A stretch of DNA of 64,000 nt from the NCBI GenBank assembly GCA_036345935.2, contig JADWOT020000001.1:30385062-30449061 (forward strand), written 5' to 3'. How positions within the stretch are numbered: the first letter of the stretch is position 1; every line of letters begins with the position of its first letter. Under the pieces are notes generated by a model, which did no database searches, was not told the origin of the DNA, and saw only the letters and a program-made list of their open reading frames with translations. Source of the DNA: Taenia hydatigena. Lineage: Eukaryota; Platyhelminthes; Cestoda; Cyclophyllidea; Taeniidae. Below are positions 11,001 through 20,899 of the stretch, piece after piece. The translations under genes were made by a program, and so were the position numbers.

Positions 11001-12090
11001 GAATGACATTGGCTAGGCTCAAGGTCATTCCATGGCGCCCAGGTGTGAGTGAACTTCATTCGCTAGTCTCAGGGTCATTAAGTCGCCACCCACACAACGC
11101 GCCTCTCCCGCCGGAAGGAAGACGCCCCGTAGGGAATAAGTGCTTGCCAAGTTACCGACCCCTACTCCTCTTTGCCCTCATCCGCCCACATGCCTGGTGT
11201 ACACACACACACACACACGTTGCATGGTCGAAACAATTTAAGCTTTTAATGCACCTGCCTCAAACAGGCAACAATATTGCACACAGAGACGACTGTCCAC
11301 GATAGGCAAGTTTTCATTCGCTGGCCTGATTCGTCATGCATTACAGCGTTGTCTTTTATTCCTTACCATGATAAGTACCGTTGCAGTTAAGTGATTCTCG
11401 ATTACCTACCTCACAGGGGTAAACGCCCTTCAGTGTCGATGTAGACGAATGCAAATGCTAGCATCTCTAATCCATTGCCATGTAACATTTGTTTCCAGCA
11501 GTTGCACACTTTAGTGGAAGTAAAGGCATTGCATGGATAGATGACTGCCGACCTAACTATCTTCCGTATTTAGTGAAATCTGCAATAGAAAATAAAAAGC
11601 CTTTTCGATGAACGCAAATAGGGATCTGCACTATTCATAGTAGCTGAGACGCTTGGTGATTGGTTGTACGGACCTACGGGAAAAGTCACGAAAGCGTAGC
11701 AGCCACGAAAGCTAGTAGAGTTACAATGACCAAAGCAGCGCAGGTCGAGTCACTGCCAGTCATGGTTACTGCAGTAGAAGTCTGGGCAGGTCTGTTGGTC
11801 GTTGAGGGGCTTATTCCAGTCGTGACAGACGCTTTCTCCTCCCCAATTTAATACAACCATAAATTTGCCCCATTATAATAGCAATAATTATGGTCGAATT
11901 CTACACGTCAACTAACTAGTAACTGCTCACATTGAGGAGCGTCTGTCCAACTCTCGGCAGTTGTTTCTTTAGTGCCAGGCAATACTACCACAAATGAGTC
12001 TGCGAACTTAATTAGTAGTAGCGGTTACGATACATGGGCAGCGTTGCAGAATTGATTCTAGTGGATCTGGTTAGTCCTAAACAAAAACGA
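11000..12090. repeat. Repeat unit E, copy 2, with its 5' extension
   Basis: 11,060-11,340 matches 52,530-52,870 (including gtcattaagtcgccaccc and the cacgataggcaagttttcattcgctg segment). 11,340-12,080 matches 980-1,600 and 52,870-53,540. A (CA)n run sits at about 11,200-11,218. The copy ends before repeat R and gives way to block A copy 2 at about 12,540. Confidence 0.7.
11686..11848 (-). CDS. C-terminal exon of a surface-antigen-like protein, E copy 2
   Basis: Minus-strand frame GEEKASVTT, a Ser/Thr/Pro linker, TGSDSTCAAL, then the hydrophobic run VIVTLLAFVAATLS and a stop (TCA on the plus strand at 11,686-11,688). This copy keeps the terminal residues lost in copy 1. A small-residue site, a short spacer and a hydrophobic terminus with no basic tail is the usual shape of a GPI-attachment signal. 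Upstream exons were not found. An EG95/45W-like origin is inference only. Confidence 0.4.
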
Positions 12091-12818
12091 GCATAGAGGA
12101 CTCATCGCCCTCCAAAGCTGGTGCAGTCACCAAGGTGCTTTGCGCTTATGAAACGAAGCCTTTATTACGATATTGAATAGGCAGTGGTCAGGACGATCCC
12201 TTGCAACTTAAGGTAACCTAGTGCTTAATACAAAATCGTTCCCAAACCTCATTTACCATGAATCTGGTTGCTCTGTCGACTTACAACAATGATGTCATGT
12301 ATTTGTTGTGAGATTAGAACTAAGATAATCTGACGCAGACCCCAAAATGCCGATCCAGGTATCCCATAAGGCGACCGTAAATCTCTCCTCGGCTAAGCGC
12401 ATCTGATTCGCCGGTCAATAGCCAATGGAAGGTGACGAGTTCCAGGAGGTTTTTGTGCCTACAAACCAGCTTGCATGGCTGTAGGTAGACATCGGATTTG
12501 TGTCGGAAAAAAGTCTAATTTCATGTCTTATTTCTTTTAAATAGTCGTATTTCTTGTTTGCCTTTAAAAGGCGGCGTAGTGTCCCTAACCTACTCCTAAA
12601 TATCCAACACATCCTGCATATTCGGAAGGAAGGAAGGCGCCTTTACTGGTTTCAACAGTAGCAATAGTTTAGCATTAACAATGGTGGCAGCAATAATAAT
12701 AACTAAAGTATTCGCATTACCATGAAAAGCAGCAGCAGCAGCAGTGTTGGCGGCAGAGGAGAGAGGAAGACAAAAGGGCAGGAGAGGGAAAAAAGGAAGG
12801 GGGGAAGAACAAATTCAC

Positions 12819-12905
12819 GTGTGGTCTTCTGCACAGACGGGAGGGTACTTCCAACCACCTCTTCCAAACATCCTATGCCCTTGACGACATCGGGCAGAGC
12901 ATGGG
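12819..12905 (-). CDS. 87-nt exon-like segment downstream in block A, copy 2
   Basis: The minus strand after an acceptor (acccgccag|) reads HALPDVVKGIGCLEEVVGST and on to VQKTT, up to a donor-like acac|gtgaat. Copy 1 (near 3,810-3,890) is similar but stops inside this segment. A second frame is also open to a TGA. Reading frame and membership in the same gene as the upstream exons are uncertain. Confidence 0.25.
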
Positions 12906-13062
12906 CTGGCGGGTGAATTGATAGGTGGGTGGGTGTGAGTAAGTAAACAACGCCTCAAGACTGCCCATTGAAGCCATAGATTGTTGAGAGAGGATCCATC
13001 CCCGGCACTACCACCACCACCACCACCGCCCGTACGGGCCCACAATTGGTTCCAGCATTCAC

Positions 13063-13113
13063 CTCAATGTGTCCACGAGGCCACTCCGTGACACATTCAT
13101 GCTGCTTGGCTCC
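13063..13113 (-). CDS. 51-nt exon-like segment of the block A gene, copy 2
   Basis: Same acceptor, donor, phase and length as 4,045-4,095; reads EPSSMNVSRSGLVDTL. Four residue differences from copy 1 with no frame damage. Confidence 0.4.
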
Positions 13114-14373
13114 CTACAAGTGCAAAAGACGCCATTTCCATCACTTCAAACACATCACTAGTTTCCCATCCTCTTCCACATCTTCCCAGCACCCAAAAGG
13201 GAGACTCATTCCAACCAAATCTACGTCCCCACCACTACCTTTTGTAAGTCCGCATAAACGAGCAAAAAATATTATTTCATGACTGGCATTTCCATCCCAC
13301 CACCCTCGCATAATTCTGCCCGTTTTTTTTCTATAAGAAACCCAATTTAGGAAATCGAGGCTAAAGCACTACTTAAGCACTGGTTGTAGTCAGCGCCACC
13401 TTCGTCACACACTCGGGTGGAGCCAAATCAGACACATTTTCACATTTCTGCTAGATAATTTGTTTCTTTTTCTGCCATAGTCACAACTTTGTCGAATGCA
13501 CCAGACCAGTCCCTAAAACAGTCTTCATCAACGGCTATGAAGTATGCACGCCTCAAAGCATCGTCCAGATTCAATCGCTCTGAACAGCACCTAATCGCCA
13601 CACTTCCTCATCCAACGACTTTTAAAGTGAAGGCGACAGTCTCCCAAAAGTAATTTCCGGTCCGCCTTTCCTAATGCCAACTTAGGCTTTCGCATTAGTG
13701 AGGAACCAGCGTTCTCTCCCTGATTACAGTCGGCAAGATTAACATTTACACCCTTAAATGCGTTTAAGCCTTTTCACTGATTGGTTCAACCGCAAATACT
13801 GACTACTGCTAGTACTTTGAGGCTGCAAAATACATTTCCATCTTTTCCTTTAACACTTTCTACCTTTCCAGGATACAAGAAACCTGACAACATCAAAAAC
13901 AACACCTTACCAGCTGTGTTTTCTCGCGAAAAAACCCGTCTTTTAAATAAACATTGATATAACCTGCTACAAGCACATCACCCTTGTTTCGGTTTTGTTT
14001 ATCCGCATAAGTCAAGACAGTGTTTGCATTTCAATGAGCAAGTTAACTGCATAGAGGCTTTATATAAATCCGAGAAAGGCACGAAACTTGATGCGGATGA
14101 TTCACTTGTACACCTACACAAAACACATTATCCGCAGTGAATCTGTAATAACTTGAAGCTCTTGTGTCGCCACGTATCGCATAGGGGCGAGACGCTATTA
14201 ATAACAGCCAATCAATGTAAATGACTTACGAAGCTGTTGTTGCGATAGGAATTGTTGGATGAAGGAACGAATGTTCTCACCGGTGATTTTTACGCACACG
14301 CAACAACAGCAATGGCACCAGCGGCATTGGCAAAAGCAGGACAGCGGAGGAGGTTCAGCCGGTACAACCGCAT

Positions 14374-14540
14374 TCACCAACCGTCTATGTGCCGTGGAGC
14401 ACCCACCATCTCCCCATCCTCCAGGTATTCCGCAAGCACTGCGCCGTAAGCATTGAGAAAGCGCTGTAAGATGGCAATGCTTCCTCGCTCTCCTTCTAAG
14501 AGCAAAGCGCAAATCAGCAAGGACACAACCAATCCTCATG
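14374..14540 (-). pseudogene. Exon of the block A gene with premature stop, copy 2
   Basis: The most protein-like frame in block A. The minus strand reads VVSLLICALLLEGERGSIA, then ILQRFLNAYGAVLAEYLEDG, then EMVGAPRHIDGW, ending at TGA 14,374-14,376 where both other copies have TGG. A hydrophobic start is followed by helix-like amphipathic sequence. Copies 1 and 3 carry indels inside the ILQRFLNAYG part that shift this frame. No known domain recognised; I did not find BH or kinase-type motifs that would name it. Confidence 0.4.
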
Positions 14541-14936
14541 CCAACACGAGGGACCACCACCAATCCACCCAAGCGCCATGCCACAGTGCACCAGCCACCT
14601 CCAATGATAATAGTAATTAGTCCGAGTGAGGCCGGAAACCGCCTCTGCTTTCTGTCCTAAATGTTCCCCACGCCGTCTCTCCCACTCCCTCCTTTTCAAA
14701 TCCTTTTACATCCATTCTCACGCCTAAGACTAAGTCGCAGTAGTGGTGGGAGTAGCACGACAGCCGCCCCCGCCTGCCCCTAACAGCTCGCGCCCAACAC
14801 ACCCAACAGTGGAGACCTACTCGACTACTTACCCCCCCTGAGCTGATGCACCACTACTCATCACCTGTGCAGTCAGCAACAAATTAACCTTCAACCTCCC
14901 ACAGCAAATACATTTCCGTACCTCTGGAAGCAAAAT

Positions 14937-15040
14937 ACGCCGCAGTTGCCACCAGTGGGCTCTAAACCATTGAGCCTCCATTCGTCGTCGTCGTCGTAAG
15001 AGAACGTCTCCTTCACTCTTTCACACGCCCACGGCACAGC
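14937..15040 (-). CDS. Acidic exon of the block A gene, copy 2
   Basis: The minus strand reads CERVKETFSYDDDDEW, then PTGGNCGVFCFQR, to a donor (cagag|gtacgg). In this copy the frame is also open upstream for about 50 codons (to 15,199), so the exon could be longer here. Confidence 0.4.
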
Positions 15041-15737
15041 TCCCCCAGCCTTTTTCCTCCTTCTCCGCCACCCAGCCACCCATGCCCGCGAAGAGAAAAA
15101 GACGGAGACACAATAGCAGTAGTAGACCCTGCCGTCCATACCAACAGTCGCATCGCACAATCCAGACGGAGACGTCCCCACTGCCGCCGCCACGGCCACC
15201 GCGAATCACGCCAACATCTTGCAGTGCCTACCATTCCACACACTCATCACATGTTACTTCACCATCACAACCATCAAGGTAAGTTTGTAGCATCTGAAAA
15301 GGAAAAAACCAAACAATGGAAAGACCGATGTGTGAGGCTTCAATGCGCTGCAAGGCTGACATTCACAAACATAATTACTGGTAGGAAAAAAGAAACACAC
15401 AACTCAACAAGCAAACACTTAACACTGCTACAAAGTACAGTCTGCGTAGTGATGCCAAAGCTTCCCACTAGCCACTGCTTCTTTCTCCGTTCCTACCACT
15501 GCTGCGTCCACCTCACTCAGAGACACCAACTTATGCCGTCAAAGCTAAGCAACCTACCATTAAGCCATCACCAAGGCCCTCTACACAACACGTTTCACAG
15601 CAAGAATCACATCAACACAAAAAACAACCCAGGTAAAAAAGAAAGCACTTTCCCACCCAACATATGAACGCACATTGATTCCACCGCTGCACACAAAAAA
15701 GAACAGCAACAACTCATTTAGCACAATCCGATCTTAC

Positions 15738-15829
15738 CTGAGAAATATGCGAAGTGATGGCAAAGGCGAGATTCGCACCCATTACTGCAGCAGCTTCTTC
15801 TTCAGTGTCTATTCTAGCACGAAAACGGA
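15738..15829 (-). pseudogene. Second exon of the block A gene, copy 2, acceptor lost
   Basis: Encodes RFRARIDTEEEAAAVMG, then ANLAFAITSHISQ, with an intact donor (ctcag|gtaag). The acceptor seen in the other copies (atttag|) is replaced by tttttatgt, with no AG, so normal splicing into this exon is unlikely. Confidence 0.5.
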
Positions 15830-16691
15830 CATAAAAATGCACAATAACATTTATAAATATAGTGAATACTTATTAGCAAGAAAATGATAATGATTAGTTG
15901 CCATATCCTTAGCAACTTTAGAGCTCCTCCCAACAAAATCTATCGCCATTAGAAAGCAAACAAATTACAAATCGCCGAAACAATCTTAACTTATCGCTTC
16001 AAGTGCCATACAGCGAAATGTGTACGTGATTAGACATCGTAGCTGGAAAACAAAACGACCTAACAGCCATATTATGAGACTTTTGCGTTAACTTTACCAA
16101 AGTTACAAGTCCCTTCATCAAATTGGATCCTATTCATCAAAACTCATTCTTGCTAAAACAACAAACTACTTGAAAACAACCAAAGCAATCGTACTCAAAC
16201 CAAAGAAGTGTTTTGCAGTAAAAAATTCAGCGCGATTAGGCAGTGCAAATGAAAAACAAAAAGTTGTGACAGCAACTGCAGCCATTTATGAGACGGTTGG
16301 TCTAACAATAAACTGATTGGTAAAGCAAAAGCATATATCTACACATTTATAAAATGGGTGCTTAATCGCAAGAAACCACCAAGCAAGTAATTTCCAAGCA
16401 CTTGGTAGGGTTTTGGCACCTCTCAACAAAATTATGCCTCATCACTCAAATTCAAACGTCAGTGAAAATACAAACAACCTCACAAACCACAAAAACAGTA
16501 AAAACTTATATCCATACAGCGAAACATGCACGTGAGGAGACCTTGCAGTTGACAAGTAACCGTCAACAGTCACATTAAGAAGACTTTGCATCTACTCCAA
16601 CAAATATGTGTGTAAAGAAAGCAAATCGACATTTAAAGTACCTCACAACAATTAAATAACTAAAAACAACAAAGAGGTACTCAATGCCTAC

Positions 16692-16727
16692 CCGGTTCCC
16701 GACTTTTGGCGGCGGATAAAGGCGCAT
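16692..16727 (-). CDS. Putative first exon of the block A gene, copy 2
   Basis: MRLYPPPKVGNR, with the same 36-nt length as the other copies. The donor here is gtaggc rather than gtaagc/gtaagt, a weaker site. Confidence 0.3.
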
Positions 16728-17763
16728 TAACCCAAAATAATTATCCCCGAGAACGCGCACCACTTACGCAAGCCGCGCACAAACCTGACCAATCAATTCA
16801 AAGCTCGGCCGGTAAAACAAACAACCTTAAGTTTTTATGTATCTTTGATAAGACCACAATTACAACAACTACTAACAGTTTCGACTTTCGCGTATAATTT
16901 AGGTAGCAAACGTAGTAATAACAATGCACAATTTGTGTCAATAAAATCAATCTGCAATAGTGATATTGTAAAGTTTGTCAGCAAATCGTAAAAGTAATTC
17001 AAATCACAGCAAGCAATGCCATTTTGTCAATTAGTTGTACACTTTAATTTACTTGAGGCATGTGTTTTGTAGCAACGTTCATGTTCAATGCGAAGAGACG
17101 CGTTGCTCAATTGGAGCAATGGATTGACCTCACTCACATGGTCTTGCAGGTGTCGTTCACCTTTACACAAGATGCGCATTTGTACAAAATTCCACTTGAC
17201 ATGTTGTTGGTTGGTGGGTTGTGAGCTACGTTATCAGATGGCAATTTTCGGTTGCGATGTCTGAACATCCCACTACACGTAGACGCAGTGGTACAGTAGC
17301 TACATTCGTAATTGTTTCCTGATTTGAGCATCAACCACATTGACAGATTTATTGTTTAGTGCAGTGCCACCTGAGCTTCTGCTTCATGTGGCAGCTGTCA
17401 TGACATGACTGCTAATTGTCCGAACTTACCTGATCTGCCACTAACCCGAATGCAATTGTGAAAACGAGTTCGATTCTGCTGGGATAGTTGATCATGATAG
17501 GGGTGAAGGCGCTCGACAACTTAACAGGATTACCTTTTGCGTGGAGTTATGTAAGCTTTTTGATTCCCTCTGTGAGGAGACATAAGAAGGCAAAGAGAGT
17601 ATGAGGCATGTTTACTGAGCCACAGATAGTGTTAGGGATAAGAATCGCATCCTTAACCTCCCGCTTTTGTAAGTTTGTCAATGCGGTCCCTCCTCCATCT
17701 CCTCCTCTTTCTTCTCCTTCTCCTCATAATCTCACTTGTAAGCCAGCTCCTTATTGTGGGGTT

Positions 17764-17850
17764 CGAAGTCTCCCTTGAAGGCAAACGAAGACAAATATCA
17801 GGGTAGAATGCATATATTCAACAGACAGAGGAAAATGAGTTGCTAAAACA
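17764..17850 (+). promoter_or_regulatory. Recurrent promoter-like motif upstream of the B gene
   Basis: A block of the form cttgaaggcaaacgaagac, then gggtagaatgcatatattc, then agaggaaaatgag. Related blocks occur at about 19,480-19,600, 32,800-32,900, 57,735-57,850 and inverted at 60,060-60,150. The AT-rich core (atatattc / atatatacatttatatac) could be a TATA region. Its position upstream of both full B copies suggests a promoter; this is inference. Confidence 0.3.
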
Positions 17851-18098
17851 CCTTTTACCGATGACTGCATCATCTCATACTTTATCGCTGCCTTTTTGTT
17901 CTTTTACTTCTCTTATTGAATTACCATTGGACATGATCCACGAGGATCCCTCAATTCTGCTTTTAGCTTCCGCATTATCCAGATCACCCTCGAAGCCCAA
18001 CAACACGACAGACGCAGAAAAGCATGACTCGGAGTGGTAATAATTTTTCTACACCGCATGTCACTTAATGTGCTTCAATCTGTCTACATTAACTGCAG

Positions 18099-19079
18099 CT
18101 ATTTGGTCGTCGACTCTCTCCTTGTCCAGATCGTTTTCAAAGCCTCACGTTTCTCAGTCACTCGCGACCACTCTGATACACTCAATGCACGCTGTCACGT
18201 GCATTTCAAATTGTCGTCTTCGATCCATCGATCGATATGTCAGGCGCATCGTCGCCAGTTTCATATTTCTGTGATTCATTCGCTATGTTGTCGGAAGAAG
18301 GAGTGCTGTATGCCGTGTTTCTGCTCGCGTATGTGAGCTTTGCACTGCTCAATTTGAGCAGTGCGCTGAACCTACTCACATGGTCGTACCTGTGGGCAAT
18401 TGTTGGTATCGCTGGAAACCTTGTCGACTGTAAGTGTGTCCATTTCGCCAATAAATCTGCTGCCTTGTAGATGTGACAAGGAGGGAAAGTGAGGCTGGGG
18501 AGCGCCACCGGCGCTCAGTTGGAGTTGAGGTGAGACCCTATGGGCGCCACCACCGAAGGCTGCCACCGGCCTCAGTGGACCGGGACACAACCAGTTATGC
18601 AATCTCTTCTCTTCGTGACGAGGAGGCTGTGCCGGCCAGTGAGGCCGTGTGTCTAGACACCGATCCAAGTGAGTCTCACTCCCTTCTCTCCCTCCTCCTC
18701 CTCTTACTCTGCGTACTGGTCAGGCCACTTTGTAGGAGTTGCATAGCGGCTCTAGCTCAAGACTTACTTCATGCCTTTGTGCTCAATCACTTGGTCCGTA
18801 ATTACGTGCAGACTCAGTATACGTCATTCATCTGACTTGCTTTCATTGTATGGGCAGCTAGCAGTAGCATTAGCTTTAGCTACATCTGCATCTTTTTTTT
18901 GTTCCTTCTTATAGCTGACCGCTGGTGGCGAGAGTGGAATGCTCAACACCCCCGTAAGCTCTCCACACTCAAACATTCTCCTACTCCTCATTTTGCATCC
19001 TCACCATTCTCTTCTTCCATTGGTTATTTTAGGGCCAAAACACCAACCCGGAGTAAGAAGAGGTCGCGCAGGAAGATGA
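18099..19079 (+). CDS. B gene, left copy: two-helix membrane protein, probably broken
   Basis: Exons 18,099-18,429, 18,471-18,668, 18,915-18,953 and 19,033-19,079, with consistent phases and GT-AG introns of 41, 246 and 79 nt. The first exon (start inferred from an acceptor) ends in two hydrophobic stretches (VLYAVFLLAYVSFALLNL and LLTWSYLWAIVGIAGNLV). The second is basic and polar (ERHRRSVGVEVRPYGRHHRR). The third is a 39-nt micro-exon (DRWWREWNAQHP). The last is RPKHQPGVRRGRAGR and a stop. An in-frame TGA at 18,174-18,176 interrupts the first exon, although an ATG at 18,237 lies downstream of it. The last exon stops nine codons earlier than the right copy (TGG to TGA at 19,077-19,079). Upstream 5' exons are not resolved. 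Protein family not recognised. Confidence 0.5.
18915..18953 (+). CDS. 39-nt micro-exon of the B gene, left copy
   Basis: Bounded by ttcttatag| and |gtaagc, encoding DRWWREWNAQHP across phase-1 introns. Same length and boundaries at 58,982-59,020. Aromatic-rich and very similar in both arms. Confidence 0.55.
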
Positions 19080-19179
19080 CGCATCTTCTGCTGTTTAAAT
19101 TGTTAGGGATCACTCACCTCGTTTTTTTTTCCTTTCTCCTTATCCCTCTTCCCCACTCCCCATAGCATGATTGTATCGT

Positions 19180-20540
19180 GCTAACAGAATTATGTTGCAG
19201 CAATACCTTCTTTTTGCCTTCTATGTGGGCAGGATGGGGTGGGTGGTAATGAGACGAGCATTAGTGGACTGGGTGAGTGGGCGGGTGTGAGAGGCGCCAC
19301 CACTTTAAAATATTGATCAACGGTGTCAGTTCTAGTGCGAAATGAGTGAACAGGGTTGTCAGCGATCCAGCTTACCGACTATGCGACAGACATCCCGTAA
19401 TATAGCAATTTAATGGACATACACTCCCGAAGTGCTCTTTCCACCTCACATCTCGCATTGCCTCTCCTGTAGCGTCCCGAAGCTTCCTCGAAGGCAAAAG
19501 ACGACAGAATGCTAGAATAGAATATATACATTTATATACATTCAAATGAGAGAGGAAAATAGGCTGCTGGCATGGCCCGGTAGTTCCAACAAACAATGCA
19601 CTACATCTCCTTTCAACATCGGCTACCATGTTATTCTAACGCTTCACACTCTGCATAAGATCGCCGAAATTGTGCAACGACAAACTGACCTATAGTGATT
19701 GGCCAGCCATCGAATGAGCATAATCACAAAGGAGTGGCTAAACAATAGCGTACCGTTGCATAGGAATGACCACGACGCACTATCTCTCGCAGGCAACGAT
19801 TCGCAAGCGTAATCCCTCCCACACTGCAACATGACCCCTACGGTCCGATAACGAATGCGACCAGGTCCGGTAATGTCTAAATAGACTCATTCACAAAATT
19901 GTTTCCACGCCATCCTTTCCACCCTGCCGTGAGTAGCCAGGATATGAGCTCGCTTCACTGGGCCAATGAAAGATGTCAGATGAAATTTGTGAGGTCAAAT
20001 AACTCACTTTTAGCAGTACCACATTTCAATAGCTAAAGCAGCCCTAAGCATGCACATCACAACCTCAGTTAAATATAAATTCGGTTCTTAAAATATTTGC
20101 GCTAAAATATGTATTGTTGCATTTGTCATTATGCGTGGCATCGCTAACCCACTAATGCCACCTCGCAAAATTTATTACACGCAAAAACCTGTATTAATTG
20201 TGCTTGTTAACGCGTTACTCTTATCACACAAATCACCCCTTGTTTTTAATTGTCGTTTTCATGACCACAATTGACGCTTCGCTCTAAGGTGGCGACGCGG
20301 TGGTTTGACTGAAATTTCTGCTGGCTCAACGTCTCCTCGTGTGGTGATGGCGATTTCTCACATTGAATCATTGTTATGAGCGGACAAAAGGGCTACTAGA
20401 TTTGTTTTTGCATTAATTGCTGTAGTGCTACAATTTGAAGCATTTTGTTTAGTAAGTTTACTTTTACACGTCCCAATTATGCTATTTGTTAGTGTGGATA
20501 GCTGCTGCAGATGGATTGACCTTAACAAGTTTAGGTTGAC
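19180..20540. other. Rest of block B, then no gene
   Basis: 19,180-19,860 continues the inverted-arm similarity (for example gcactatctctcgcaggcaacg matches the inverse of about 58,130-58,160). It also holds another promoter-like block at about 19,480-19,600. 19,860-20,540 shows nothing recognisable. Confidence 0.5.
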
Positions 20541-20552
20541 TGGATGCAGTTG

Positions 20553-20890
20553 TCATGCAAGCAGCACTGGTAATGTGAGTTGATGAGAAAGAGATGGCGT
20601 TGCGAAGCTAGTTGCATCCGATGGCAGCTTCTGTTGATGTCGTCCGCACGGTCTCACCTCTACTCCAACTGAGCACTGGTGGCGCTCCCCCGAATCACGT
20701 TCCTTCGTTATCAGATGTACGAGGCGGCGTAATTATTGGCCAAGTAGGGAGGAAGTGAAGCTCATTACACTGCTCCAATTGAGTAATGCGATGCTCGCGT
20801 ACGCAAGCAGAACTGCCGAATAAACCATTTCTCTGTCCGACAGCGTCGCATTCAGATCGCCGAAAAGTAAAATCGCGACGATGCGGCCAA
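20553..20890 (-). pseudogene. Intronless, diverged B-gene relative
   Basis: The minus strand reads LSDREMVYSAVLLAYASIAL, then LNWSSVM, aligned to the B membrane exon. After an in-frame TAA (20,733-20,735) it reads VHLITKERDSGERHQCSVG, then VEVRPCGRHQQKLP, aligned to the second B exon, and ends at TGA 20,553-20,555. The two exon equivalents are joined without the 41-nt intron that every other B copy keeps. The sequence is strongly diverged and lacks a start. Either an old processed copy or an ancient intron loss; a pseudogene in either case. Confidence 0.55.
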
Positions 20891-20899
20891 CAAATCAAA

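Larger units (their letters stand above)
12540..17000. repeat. Block A, copy 2 (outer part of the left inverted arm)
   Basis: Parallel to 3,540-8,040 and inverted relative to 60,760-64,000. It carries the same minus-strand exon series with its own lesions: a TGG-to-TGA change at 14,374-14,376, a deletion of about 95 bases near 15,630, and loss of the AG acceptor before the second exon (about 15,830). Confidence 0.8.

Noticed and set aside
18871..19165. An extended last B exon reading into a hydrophobic LLLFKLLGITHLVFF tail
   Set aside because: It needs one extra base at the acceptor; the exact AG leaves a frame ending in RAGR-stop here and in a Cys-rich tail in the right copy.
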